From Bin87 sp965203855 (GTDB taxonomy: Bacteria > Chloroflexota > Dehalococcoidia > Lucifugimonadales > UBA3495): 64,000 nt of DNA. Below are positions 25,033 through 32,517 of this stretch, piece by piece. Within the stretch, counting starts at the first letter, position 1; the number at the start of each line of letters is the position of its first letter. The position numbers and the translations under genes are program-made. A model generated the notes under the pieces. The model was not told the origin of the DNA. It did no database searches and saw nothing but the letters and a program-made list of their open reading frames with translations. The DNA lies in assembly GCA_965203855.1 (NCBI GenBank), contig CBDBDN010000009.1, positions 1-64,000 of the forward strand, read 5' to 3'.

Positions 25033-25323
25033 TCAGCCGATTTTGGCGAGAACGTCGGACTCGCGCATAATCAGGTATTCGTCATCGCCGTCCTCGTACT
25101 CGGTGCCGGCGTACTTGGAGTAGATGACCTTGTCGCCGATGGTGAGTTCCATGGCGATGCGGGAGCCGTCATCGGCGACGCGGCCGGGGCCGACGGCGAT
25201 GACTTCGCCTTCCTGGGGCTTTTCCTTGGCAGTGTCGGGAAGCAGGATGCCGCCCCGGGTCTGGGTCTCCTGTTCCATAGGCTTGATGACGATGCGCTCG
25301 CCGAGAGGGGTGAAATTGGCCAC
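25033..25323 (-). CDS. groES: Co-chaperonin GroES
   Basis: The 96-residue protein has the family start TPLGERIVIKPMEQETQTRGGILLP, with the mobile loop, and ends DEYLIMRESDVLAKIG. Start GTG 25323 has AGGAGG seven bases upstream. No CIRCE (HrcA) operator is visible upstream; a set of TTACGCGGGT repeats lies there instead. groEL follows in the same operon. Confidence 0.97.
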   Translation of the reverse strand: MANFTPLGERIVIKPMEQETQTRGGILLPDTAKEKPQEGEVIAVGPGRVADDGSRIAMELTIGDKVIYSKYAGTEYEDGDDEYLIMRESDVLAKIG

Positions 25324-25346
25324 TGATTGCCTCCTTTCTGATGGGG

Positions 25347-25396
25347 TTACGCGGGTCTGATGTGATTACGCGGGTGATGTGGTTGGTTACGCGGGT
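25347..25396. repeat. Three phased decamer repeats upstream of groES
   Basis: TTACGCGGGT occurs at 25347-25356, 25366-25375 and 25387-25396, with start spacing of 19 and 21 bases. A degenerate fourth lies near 25404. They fill the 157-base gap between the FmdB-type gene and groES. The near two-turn spacing would place the copies on one face of the helix. A regulatory role is inferred. Confidence 0.5.
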
Positions 25397-25480
25397 GATG
25401 TGGTTACGATGGTGATAGGTGATGCAGCGAATGGCGCCGGCGTTGGAGCCGAATGGAATGGAACGGAGCGCCGGGGCTGC

Positions 25481-25666
25481 TTACTTTTTGCGGGCGTAGT
25501 CGGTGGTGTAGAAGCCGGAGCCTTTGTAGATGACCGGGACGGCGTGGAACTTGCGGCGCGCCGGCCCGGAGCATTGCGGGCATTCCGCCTTGGGAGATGC
25601 GCCGAAGCTTTCCCGCCGGTCGTATTCGTAATGGCACGCTGTGCACTGGTACGCATAGCGGGGCAT
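25481..25666 (-). CDS. FmdB/zinc-ribbon family small protein
   Basis: The 61-residue protein opens MPRYAYQCTACHYEY and holds CTAC and CPQC, the four cysteines of an FmdB-type zinc ribbon. It ends with the family's GSGFYTTDYARKK tail. ATG 25666 has GGAGG nine bases upstream; the longer frame to 25870 lacks one. It lies upstream of groES-groEL on the same strand and may share a transcript with them. FmdB proteins are proposed regulators; their molecular role is unclear. Confidence 0.85.
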   Translation of the reverse strand: MPRYAYQCTACHYEYDRRESFGASPKAECPQCSGPARRKFHAVPVIYKGSGFYTTDYARKK

Positions 25667-25850
25667 CGCTGATGACCTCCTGTGGTTGGAACATCGGCGA
25701 ATCAAGGCTGGATGCAGAGCAACCGGGCGCAACATCCGGCAGCCGATGGTTAGCCAATGGGTAGGTGTGCATATATTTTGGGCCGGCAACGGGGATATGC
25801 CAATGGGGTGAATGTTAAAATTGCGTGTAAAATGGCGGGCCGCAGGCGAC

Positions 25851-25880
25851 GCGACCGAGTTTGGCAGCAAACCCGGTCGC
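25851..25880. other. Imperfect hairpin upstream of brnTA
   Basis: GCGACCG, GTTTG, a four-base loop, CAAAC and CGGTCGC form a 12-bp stem with a single A-C mismatch. No T-run follows. It ends 13 bases before the brnT -35 box, so it could be an operator or a weak boundary hairpin. Confidence 0.35.
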
Positions 25881-25892
25881 AGAGGCCGGATC

Positions 25893-25922
25893 TTGACAAC
25901 CCGACTTTATTCCCCGTAGTAT
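25893..25922 (+). promoter_or_regulatory. Promoter of brnTA
   Basis: TTGACA at 25893-25898 and TAGTAT at 25917-25922 are separated by 18 bases. The predicted +1 near 25929 is 25 bases before the brnT ATG. The same -35/-10 pair with a 17-base spacer precedes lexA. Confidence 0.5.
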
Positions 25923-25953
25923 TGGACTATCCTTTAAGCATGGAAACTAGCCT

Positions 25954-26213
25954 ATGATTTACGAATGATATGAGAACAAGCGACGGGCTAACATTGAAAA
26001 GCACGGCATCGATTTTGAGCGTATGTACGGTTTTGAATGGGACAGCGCCGTGAATGACCCTAGCCCTCGTGACGGTGAAATGCGCTATTTGGCATCGGCT
26101 ACATTGGCTCTAGCCTGCATTCCGTCATCTACACCCGTCGTGGGGTACGAACTCGCATCATCAGCTTACGCAAAGCCAGCACCGAAGAGAGAGACCGCTA
26201 TGCCCAGGCTTAA
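25954..26213 (+). pseudogene. brnT: BrnT toxin, inactivated by a stop codon and a frameshift
   Basis: From ATG 25954 the frame reads MIYE, then TGA (25966-25968) where BrnT has the Trp of its EW start motif. It continues YENKRRANIEKHGIDFE, the BrnT signature. One base is missing near 26092-26094; after it the other frame reads IGYIGSSLHSVIYTRRGVRTR and then ISLRKASTEERDRYAQA to TAA 26211-26213, the normal BrnT end. BrnT is a type II ribonuclease toxin. Two independent lesions make this a dead toxin, while its antitoxin gene remains open. Confidence 0.85.
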
Positions 26214-26397
26214 ACCCAACGACATACCCTTGACGCCCGAGGAGAACGCCCGCGTCAAGGCTGCCATTGCCGCCGACCCGGAAACTTTTGAGCTGGACGA
26301 CGAGTGGTTCGCCCGGGCGCGGCCGGCCGCGGAAGTGGTGCCCGAACTGGTGGAGCAGTACCTCCGGTATCGCGCTGCCCAAGCCGGGCATAAGTAA
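26200..26397 (+). CDS. brnA: BrnA family antitoxin
   Basis: The 65-residue protein starts inside the last codons of brnT, the usual 14-base overlap of this pair. It reads MPRLKPNDIPLTPEENARV, ELDDEWFARARPA and VVPELVEQYLRYR. This is the BrnA pattern of an N-terminal linker and a C-terminal ribbon-helix-helix DNA-binding part. It is intact. The following methyltransferase frame begins directly after its TAA in the same frame. Confidence 0.8.
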   Translation: MPRLKPNDIPLTPEENARVKAAIAADPETFELDDEWFARARPAAEVVPELVEQYLRYRAAQAGHK

Positions 26398-26448
26398 CTC
26401 GTCGGCAACGCGCTGGTCTGCGCGGACAATCTCAACGTCCTCAAAGAG

Positions 26449-27876
26449 TTGCCGGACGAATGCGTGGATCTGATTTACCTGGATCCACCGTTCAACAGCA
26501 ACCAGTTCTATGTCGCCGCTTTCGGCGATAAGGGGATGGTGCGGGCGCAGCTCCGCGACATCTGGCGCTGGACGGTAGAGACGGAAATTTCGTTTCAGAG
26601 GTTGTCGCATGGCCGGCTGCTAGATTGCTTGAAAGGCATCATTTTGCAGGCCGGCGCGCAGTCCAAAATGGCAGCCTACTGCGTCTATATGGGGCGGCGC
26701 CTGGCGGAGATGCACCGGGTGTTGAAACCCACCGGCAGCCTCTATCTGCATTGCGATCCCCATGCCAACGCCTACCTGCGTATTCTGCTGGATGCCGTCT
26801 TTGGTGAAAAGCAATACCGGAACGAGATTATCTGGGGCTACACCGGGCCGGGTTCCCCCCAAATGCGTCAATTCAATCGAAAGCACGACGTCATTTTCTG
26901 GTACGCCAAAGGCCGGCAATGGGTGTTCAATAAAGACGATGTCCGTGTCCCGCGTAAAGACGGCGGCCCCCATTCCGGCGGATTCAAGGGTGGATCTACC
27001 AGCCCGGATGACCCGCATTATGGCAGTCAAGGGAAAATCCCGGAAACCTGGTGGACTGATATTGCGATTGCGGCCCGTTCCTCGTCGCAGTATTTGGGTT
27101 ACCCTACTCAAAAACCGCTGGCCTTGCTGGAGCGCATCATCAAAGCATCGTCCAACCCCGATGATTTAGTGCTGGATCCGTTCTGCGGGTGCGGCACGGC
27201 GGCGGATGCGGCGGCAGCTTTGGGGCGCAAGTATCTGGGCATTGACATCAGCGGCCTCGCCGTGCGGGTGATGCAGCAACGGCTGGAATCTCGTGGTTAC
27301 CCCGCTCCCCCAGTAGTTTATGGACTGGAATGGAACGACTTTGACTGGCAGGAATTTGAGGATCGTGCCCTGATGAGCCGGGATAAGGCCGAGGACGGCA
27401 TCCCCGGCTGGGCGTGGGCCGAGGACAAAGTGGCCGGCCTGCTTAACGCCGTGCCGAACCAGCGCAAGCAAAGCGACGGCGGCGTGGATGCCCGCTACTT
27501 CGGCGCGCTGGATCTAGACCGCAGCGAGGGCATCATCGTTCCGATACAGGTCAAAATGCACGGTCCCAACCGTCCGGTAGGCCGGCCCGATATGGATCGG
27601 CTGCTGGGTACGCAAACCGCCTTGCAGAACCGCGGGTTGCACGCGCCAATGTCTATAATGGTCAGCCTGTATCCGCCGCCGGAGTCGGTGCGGACATTTG
27701 CGGCGCAGCAGGGGCGGGTTACACTGCACACGCGGGACGCCGGGCGGCAAGAGTACCCGGTGATGCAGGCGCTCAGCGTACAGGAAATGCTGCAACGGGA
27801 TGAACGCCCGGAACTGCCTCCGGTTGACCCGCGCTCACTGGTGGGCGATACGCAGGACAAGATGGTGTTCCCCTAG
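26449..27876 (+). CDS. Beta-class site-specific DNA methyltransferase with C-terminal PD-(D/E)xK-like domain
   Basis: The N-terminal part is a beta-class amino-methyltransferase of the type III Mod kind: catalytic motif IV LIYLDPPFNSNQ comes first, and the AdoMet motif LVLDPFCGCGTAADAA near residue 240 comes later. The C-terminal about 150 residues read KQSDGGVDARYFG and then IIVPIQVKMHG, a plausible D...QxK nuclease core like those in Mrr-type restriction domains, so modification and cleavage may be fused. TTG 26449 is the first accepted start, but conserved sequence (VGNALVCADNLNVLKEL) extends upstream in frame to the brnA stop at 26397 with no ATG, GTG or TTG. A terminator hairpin follows the stop. 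Specificity is unknown. Confidence 0.82.
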   Translation: MPDECVDLIYLDPPFNSNQFYVAAFGDKGMVRAQLRDIWRWTVETEISFQRLSHGRLLDCLKGIILQAGAQSKMAAYCVYMGRRLAEMHRVLKPTGSLYLHCDPHANAYLRILLDAVFGEKQYRNEIIWGYTGPGSPQMRQFNRKHDVIFWYAKGRQWVFNKDDVRVPRKDGGPHSGGFKGGSTSPDDPHYGSQGKIPETWWTDIAIAARSSSQYLGYPTQKPLALLERIIKASSNPDDLVLDPFCGCGTAADAAAALGRKYLGIDISGLAVRVMQQRLESRGYPAPPVVYGLEWNDFDWQEFEDRALMSRDKAEDGIPGWAWAEDKVAGLLNAVPNQRKQSDGGVDARYFGALDLDRSEGIIVPIQVKMHGPNRPVGRPDMDRLLGTQTALQNRGLHAPMSIMVSLYPPPESVRTFAAQQGRVTLHTRDAGRQEYPVMQALSVQEMLQRDERPELPPVDPRSLVGDTQDKMVFP

Positions 27877-27878
27877 CG

Positions 27879-27904
27879 CATCCCCGGCGTATGCGCCGGG
27901 GATG
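27879..27904 (+). terminator. Terminator-like hairpin after the methyltransferase
   Basis: A perfect 11-bp stem (CATCCCCGGCG with CGCCGGGGATG) with a TATG loop begins two bases after the TAG. It is followed by TTAT, a weak T-run. Confidence 0.6.
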
Positions 27905-27911
27905 TTATACT
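27903..27911 (+). promoter_or_regulatory. Extended -10 promoter of the two-component operon
   Basis: TGTTATACT at 27903-27911 directly adjoins the terminator hairpin. No -35 match is present. The predicted +1 near 27918 leaves a leader of about 77 bases before the kinase ATG. Confidence 0.4.
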
Positions 27912-27994
27912 TGCCTATGATGCTTTGACGCCTACGCCCGGCGCCAACCGGGCGACGTTTCCATTCTGCGGCCGGCATCTATGGGTAACCCTTT

Positions 27995-29641
27995 ATGGCT
28001 AACCGCAACATTGCCGCGGGCGGCGGCGAGGAGCCGCCGGACCTGCAACCGGAGCTGGGGCATATTCTGCGTAACGCGGTGCGCGCTTTGGGCGGCAGCG
28101 CGGCAGTGGTCGCTACCTGGGATGATGCCGGGCGGCGGTTCGTAGTTACCGGCTCTTACGGGCTGGACGCGGCGCAGATTGCGCGCATCCGACCGCTGCT
28201 CAACGAGGCCATTCCCGACCTGGCGTTGAGCCGGGAGCAGTACGCTTTGCTGTCGGCGCTGTTTCCGCAGTCGGCGCTGCCGGTGTCCACCACCGGGCAG
28301 ATGCAGAATTCGGTAATGGCGGTGCCGCTGCGTACCGGAGGCGAAACGGTGGGGCTGATATTTGCGCTGCGGGCGTCGGAGGCGGCGAGCTTTTCGCAGC
28401 TGGATCCGCCGGTGCTGGGGGCCTTTGCGGAACAGGCGGCCATCGCCGTGCAGTCGGCGCGCCTGGCGCATCTGCTGACGCAGGAAAAGCGGCGGGTAGA
28501 GTCCATACTGGAGGGGAGCGCGGACGGCATCTATACGGTGGATGCGGCGCGGCGCATCGTCAGCGTCAACCCGGCGATGGAGCGGCTGATGGGGATACCG
28601 GCCGAGGAACTGCTGGGGCTGCCCTGCGCGGCGGCGCTGAACTGGCGCGACCGGGAGGGGCGTCCTATTTGTCCCGGTCGCTGCCCGATGCTGCATCCGC
28701 CGGCCGTGGACGCCGACAACATCACGGAGCTGGCGGCGGCGGCTCGTTCCCGCAGCGGACAACGCACCGAAGTAGCGCTGGTTTATGCCGTAGTCCGCTC
28801 GCCGGAGAACGCCGCGCTCAACGCCGTGGTCAATGTGCGGGATATGACGCGCGTCCGGGAAATGGAGGATATGCGGTCGGCGTTCCTGTCAATGCTGGGG
28901 CATCAGCTGCAAACGCCGCTGGCCATCATCAAGGGGTACACCAACACACTGTCGCGGGCGGACGCGCAATGGGACGCCGCCACGCTGCGGCGCAGTTTTG
29001 AGGCGATTGAGGAGGAAACCGACCATATGAGTCGGCTGATGAACCGCCTGCTGCTGGCATCCCGGCTGGAGACGGGGGAGCTGGCGATTAACCGGGAGCA
29101 AGTGCAGTTGGCGGCGTTGGCGGACAAGGTAGCGGGTCGGATGCAGCCCAATGCGGGCCGGCATCAGTTTTCGGTGTCGCTGCCGGCTAACCTGCCGGCG
29201 ATTTCCGGCGACCCGGAACTGCTGGAGGAAGTGCTGGTGAACCTGGTGGACAACGCGGTGAAGTATTCGCCGGATGGCGGCCCGGTGGCTATATCCGGCG
29301 GCGTTGACGGTTCGGGCGCGGTGTCGCTGACGGTGGCCGATGCCGGCATCGGCGTGCCGCGTTGGGAATCGCGGCGCATTTTTGAGCGGTTTCACCGGGC
29401 GCAGCATCCGGTAGCGGCGCGCACTCGGGGAATGGGCATCGGGCTGTACATTTGCGATGCGGTGATGCGGGCGCACGGCGGCGGCATCAGCGTGGCCGCC
29501 GGGCCGGGCGGACGGGGTGCCGCATTTACCTTGTCTTTCCCGGATGCGGCAAACCCGGATGCGGCGAACCCGGACCTGGCTAACCCGGATGCGGCAAGCC
29601 CGAACCAGTCTGCCAGCAACCAGGTTGGGACGCCGCAATGA
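27995..29641 (+). CDS. Sensor histidine kinase (GAF-PAS-HisKA-HATPase)
   Basis: The 548-residue kinase has no clear membrane segments, so it is probably cytoplasmic. A GAF-like domain covers about residues 20-165 and a PAS domain about 175-290 (GSADGIYTVDAARRIVSVNPAMERL). The phospho-acceptor is H303 in SMLGHQLQTPLAII. The ATPase domain has NLVDNAVKYS, VADAGIGVP and GMGIGLYICDAV. A tail of short DAANP-type repeats follows. A CxxxxC pair (CPGRCPM) in the PAS domain might bind metal or sense redox. It overlaps the response regulator start by four bases (ATGA). Confidence 0.93.
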   Translation: MANRNIAAGGGEEPPDLQPELGHILRNAVRALGGSAAVVATWDDAGRRFVVTGSYGLDAAQIARIRPLLNEAIPDLALSREQYALLSALFPQSALPVSTTGQMQNSVMAVPLRTGGETVGLIFALRASEAASFSQLDPPVLGAFAEQAAIAVQSARLAHLLTQEKRRVESILEGSADGIYTVDAARRIVSVNPAMERLMGIPAEELLGLPCAAALNWRDREGRPICPGRCPMLHPPAVDADNITELAAAARSRSGQRTEVALVYAVVRSPENAALNAVVNVRDMTRVREMEDMRSAFLSMLGHQLQTPLAIIKGYTNTLSRADAQWDAATLRRSFEAIEEETDHMSRLMNRLLLASRLETGELAINREQVQLAALADKVAGRMQPNAGRHQFSVSLPANLPAISGDPELLEEVLVNLVDNAVKYSPDGGPVAISGGVDGSGAVSLTVADAGIGVPRWESRRIFERFHRAQHPVAARTRGMGIGLYICDAVMRAHGGGISVAAGPGGRGAAFTLSFPDAANPDAANPDLANPDAASPNQSASNQVGTPQ

Positions 29642-30366
29642 CCGCCGCCGGCAATAACCGCACCATCCTGGTAGTGGACGACGAGCCGCACATCGTCCGC
29701 TTTACGGCGATGAACCTGGAAGTGGAGGGCTTTCGGGTGCTGACGGCCGGCAACGGGATGGAAGCGCTGGAACTGCTGGAACGGGGCGAACCGGAACCGG
29801 GAGCAGCGGTTGACCTGGTAGTGCTGGATGTGATGATGCCGGAGCTGGACGGGTTTGAGACGCTGCGGCGCATCCGGCGGCAGTCGTCGGTGCCGGTGAT
29901 TTTCGTTACGGTGCGGGGCGACGAGGCCGACCGGGTGGCCGGCCTGGATCTGGGCGCGGACGATTACCTGACCAAGCCGTTCAGCCCCCGGGAGTTGGCG
30001 TCGCGCATTCGGGCGCTGTTCCGGCGCATTGAGGCCGCCGAACCGCCCCGCTTGCAGGAAGTAGTGGTTGACGACCGGCTGGCGGTTAATTTTGACCAGA
30101 GCATGGTGATAGCCGACGGCCGGGAGATACATCTGCGGCCTACCGAATACCGATTGCTGTATCAGCTGGTGAACAATGCCGGCCAGCTGCTGAGCCATGA
30201 CACGCTGCTGGAACGGGTCTGGGGGCCGGAGTATCGCGGAGAACACCAGTATGTTCGCACTTATGTAACTTACCTGCGGCAGAAACTGGAACGGGATCCG
30301 CGCCAGCCGCAATATATTCTCAGCGAGCGGGGTCTGGGTTATCGGTTTAAGGAGCTGGGGCGGTAG
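29638..30366 (+). CDS. OmpR/PhoB-family response regulator
   Basis: The 242-residue regulator has a canonical receiver (acidic pair D14-D15, phospho-acceptor D64 in VVLDVMMPE, K113 in YLTKPF) and a C-terminal winged helix (RPTEYRLLYQLVNNAGQLLSHD, QYVRTYVTYLRQKL, RGLGYRF). Translational coupling to the upstream kinase through ATGA supports a cognate pair. The targets are not evident from sequence. Confidence 0.95.
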   Translation: MTAAGNNRTILVVDDEPHIVRFTAMNLEVEGFRVLTAGNGMEALELLERGEPEPGAAVDLVVLDVMMPELDGFETLRRIRRQSSVPVIFVTVRGDEADRVAGLDLGADDYLTKPFSPRELASRIRALFRRIEAAEPPRLQEVVVDDRLAVNFDQSMVIADGREIHLRPTEYRLLYQLVNNAGQLLSHDTLLERVWGPEYRGEHQYVRTYVTYLRQKLERDPRQPQYILSERGLGYRFKELGR

Positions 30367-30422
30367 GAGTGTGTAGTAAAATTCATCTCCGTTACCAAAT
30401 TTACCGCTGTTACCAAATTCAG

Positions 30423-30545
30423 CGTCATTCCGGCGAAAGCCGGAATCTATGATTGCAGTATTCATTACCGTAGGAACGGATTACGCCGCTGGATTCCGGC
30501 TTTCGCCGGAATGACGGTTGGGGCACCGGAATGACGGTTGGGGCG
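30423..30545. repeat. Composite dispersed repeat, locus 3
   Basis: Left arm 30423-30447 (CGTCATTCCGGCGAAAGCCG) and right arm 30492-30517 form the palindrome, with compensatory changes in both arms (GAAAG/CTTTC in place of GCAAG/CTTGC). A short tail of two units (TTGGGGCACC, TTGGGGCGTC spacers) follows and ends at the stop of the small minus-strand frame at 30546. Confidence 0.85.
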
Positions 30546-30704
30546 TCAGATACCACCGCCCTTTGGATCTACCAGCCCGTCGTTGTTCCTGCCATTCCAA
30601 GGTAACAGCTTGCGGTTGATGTCGGCGATTACACTGATTTGCTGCGTAGCGTCAAGCCTCTTGTAGGCGCGATCAAAGCCGCGCTGCCTAACCGGATTAA
30701 GCAT
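30546..30704 (-). CDS. Very small hypothetical protein, coupled to its upstream neighbour
   Basis: ATG 30704 overlaps the end of the preceding minus-strand gene by eight bases. The 52-residue frame reads MLNPVRQRGFDRAYKRLDAT and then QQISVIADINRKLLPWNGR, ending where the repeat tail begins. I recognise no family. The overlap and the sensible residue mix support a gene, but weakly. Confidence 0.4.
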   Translation of the reverse strand: MLNPVRQRGFDRAYKRLDATQQISVIADINRKLLPWNGRNNDGLVDPKGGGI

Positions 30705-30945
30705 TTATGACCTCTTTTGCCCCCATCTGCTGATCTGCGAAATACTGATTAACCGCGTCGCCAATGATGCCGCCAAACACCGACAGCTGGCGTTGTGCGT
30801 AACGCCGCCGCTCGCTTGGCGATGCGTCATCGTAACGGTTGGCGCTCTCGTCTTGCAGGTTAGCGATAATGCCGGCAATAAATTCGGCGCGGAATTCGCA
30901 ATCAGAGCGTAGCTGCTCCGCTACCATGTGGTCCAAGTCATTCAT
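30697..30945 (-). CDS. Small acidic hypothetical protein
   Basis: The 82-residue protein starts at ATG 30945 with GAGAGAA five bases upstream. It is a mostly helical, charged protein (MNDLDHMVAEQLRSD, CEFRAEFIAGIIANLQDESA). I recognise no family. It pairs with the overlapping small gene at 30546-30704, an arrangement often seen for toxin-antitoxin or accessory modules, but no such domain is visible. The region is AT-richer than its surroundings. Confidence 0.5.
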   Translation of the reverse strand: MNDLDHMVAEQLRSDCEFRAEFIAGIIANLQDESANRYDDASPSERRRYAQRQLSVFGGIIGDAVNQYFADQQMGAKEVINA

Positions 30946-31051
30946 AGTCGTTCTCTCTTGGTTGTAATGGATAAAGTCTTGCATACCTCTACTCTTGCAC
31001 ACCTCTACGTCGATGTCAAGCATATCGCTTCCAATTTAGTTTTAGCCGGCG

Positions 31052-31579
31052 CTAACCGGAACGGCTGCGGGACATGGCGATGCGGTAGGCGGTAGTCTCC
31101 GGGGGGTTGGCGGTGAGTTGGATGCGGTCAACCCATTTTATGCTGGCGTAGCAGTCCTGGCCCCGGCGGACGAGACGGCAGGGGCCGCCGTGCTGCTCCG
31201 GCAGCGGTTCTCCGTTGAGACGGGTTGCCAGCAGCGTATGGTCCGCCGCGTCTCCATCCAGGGCGATGGCAACGGTGTAGTCCGCTGCGGAAATGGCGGC
31301 GCAGCGCGCGGCTGGCAGCAGCCCGGCGGCGTCCAGCAGGCGGCGCAATGGCACGCCCTCCCAGAGCTGGTTGGGCGCCGTCCAACCCTCAATGCAGCGA
31401 AAATCGTCGGCGATGGCCTGGTCGGTAAGGGCGGCCAGCTGGGCGGCGGAATAGCGCAGCGGACGGCGGACCAGCCCATCTACCAGCAGGCCGGGCCAGC
31501 AATCCGGGCGGCCATAGTGGTGGTCAAAGACGGGCAGCGCGCCGGGCGGCGGGTTATAGTGGTGCGTGTCCGTAGTCAT
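31052..31579 (-). CDS. Sulfite oxidase-like molybdopterin-binding oxidoreductase
   Basis: The 175-residue protein is a SUOX-fold molybdopterin domain alone. It has GLVRRPLRYSAAQLAAL, the Mo-ligand cysteine in DFRCIEGWT near residue 64, GVPLRRLLDAAG, and the segment LRLVRRGQDCYASIKWVDRI-like near the end (CRLVRRGQDCYASIKWV). No Tat signal is visible, unlike MsrP. ATG 31579 has GGAG seven bases upstream. The upstream minus-strand gene encodes a four-helix CopD-like membrane protein, so the two could form a membrane-linked electron-transfer pair; that is inference. Confidence 0.82.
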   Translation of the reverse strand: MTTDTHHYNPPPGALPVFDHHYGRPDCWPGLLVDGLVRRPLRYSAAQLAALTDQAIADDFRCIEGWTAPNQLWEGVPLRRLLDAAGLLPAARCAAISAADYTVAIALDGDAADHTLLATRLNGEPLPEQHGGPCRLVRRGQDCYASIKWVDRIQLTANPPETTAYRIAMSRSRSG

Positions 31580-31617
31580 TGGGCGCTCCAAAGGAATATG
31601 CTTCTGGGGTATGACGG

Positions 31618-32139
31618 CTAGACCGGCGTTCCCCGCGTCATTGTAACGGCTACGACTACAATCAGGACGGCAAGCAGCAGGTTGATGCGGGCGATCCAGA
31701 TGACGATTTTACGCAGCAGCGGCAGCCGGGGATGCGGTTCCGCCCCCTGCTGGGTCGCTTGCAGCAGCCGGTTGACATAGGGGCCGATGATGAAGTCGTG
31801 GATGAAGCTAAGCCAGATTACGATGGCGGCCAGGGCAACCTTGACTTGCAGCGTGGCGGTGAAATGGCCGCCGACGCTGAAAAACTCGGTGAAGCCGATG
31901 CCGTAGCGGGTGGGCAGGATGTACAGCCCGGTGGCTACCAGCAGGATGACGCAAACCCAGGATATGACGCGAAAACGGCGGGCGACGGCGTCCAGCATCC
32001 CTGGCGGCGGGCCGCCGGGCTGGCCGGGCGGCACGGCAAAGCGGCGCATCGCCGGGATAAGGACTAACGCCAGAAAAAGGCTGCCGCCAATCCAGATGAT
32101 TGCGGAGGCCAAGTGCAGGAAAACGGCTGCTTGATACAT
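31618..32139 (-). CDS. CopD-like integral membrane protein
   Basis: The 173-residue protein has four hydrophobic helices. Helix 1 carries FLHLASAIIWIGGSLFLALV, the CopD-type pattern with a His that could bind heme or copper. Later His residues (GGHFTATLQVK, FIHDFIIGP) fit a b-type cytochrome-like core. Start ATG 32139 (MYQAAVFLH) is chosen as the beginning of helix 1. It lies 38 bases upstream of the molybdopterin protein gene on the same strand and is likely co-transcribed. Confidence 0.72.
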   Translation of the reverse strand: MYQAAVFLHLASAIIWIGGSLFLALVLIPAMRRFAVPPGQPGGPPPGMLDAVARRFRVISWVCVILLVATGLYILPTRYGIGFTEFFSVGGHFTATLQVKVALAAIVIWLSFIHDFIIGPYVNRLLQATQQGAEPHPRLPLLRKIVIWIARINLLLAVLIVVVAVTMTRGTPV

Positions 32140-32517
32140 ACGATAACCCGATAACGGCCTGGCATTTGCCCGATACGCGCTGCGTCTTTCAGCATACACC
32201 CTACCAGCATACACCCTACGGGCGGGCGGCGCAGCCCTTGCCTCCCGTGTTTCCTAGCATAGGGTAGGGGAGTTGCTTACACCGATGGACAGGATGGACG
32301 GGATTTTGATTTTACTTTTTGCGGATATTCCAGGCGGCATATCGGTTATAATCGGTAGGCGGATTTTGGCCGGCGTCCGGCGGGTGATTTACCCGGTTGA
32401 ATAGACGGCGGGTTGCAGGTATGCTTATGGGCGCGCGGTCGGGCGGCGGCTTTTTACGCTAACGCCGGCGGCGCAGCCCCTGCCGATTTTGGAACCGGCT
32501 TTGGAGAGGAATGAATA
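32140..32517. other. Divergent intergenic region upstream of the SDR gene
   Basis: These 378 bases hold one copy of the second dispersed motif at 32277-32307 and a TATAAT at 32349-32354 facing the SDR gene, with no good -35. The rest shows no gene. Confidence 0.35.
32277..32307 (+). repeat. Dispersed motif B, solitary copy
   Basis: The sequence TTACACCGATGGACAGGATG continues with GACGGGATTTT. The same motif occurs near 37437, 54357 and 61053, and in reverse near 62212-62240. Here it stands alone, without the palindromic repeat that usually follows it. Confidence 0.7.

Noticed and set aside
25324..25480. CIRCE/HrcA operator before groES
   Set aside because: No TTAGCACTC inverted repeat is present; only the direct decamers are seen.
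25966..25968. TGA in brnT as a selenocysteine or reassigned tryptophan codon
   Set aside because: TGA ends many intact genes here (thiE, fakA-region genes, CoA transferase), no SECIS-like hairpin follows, and the gene has a second lesion.
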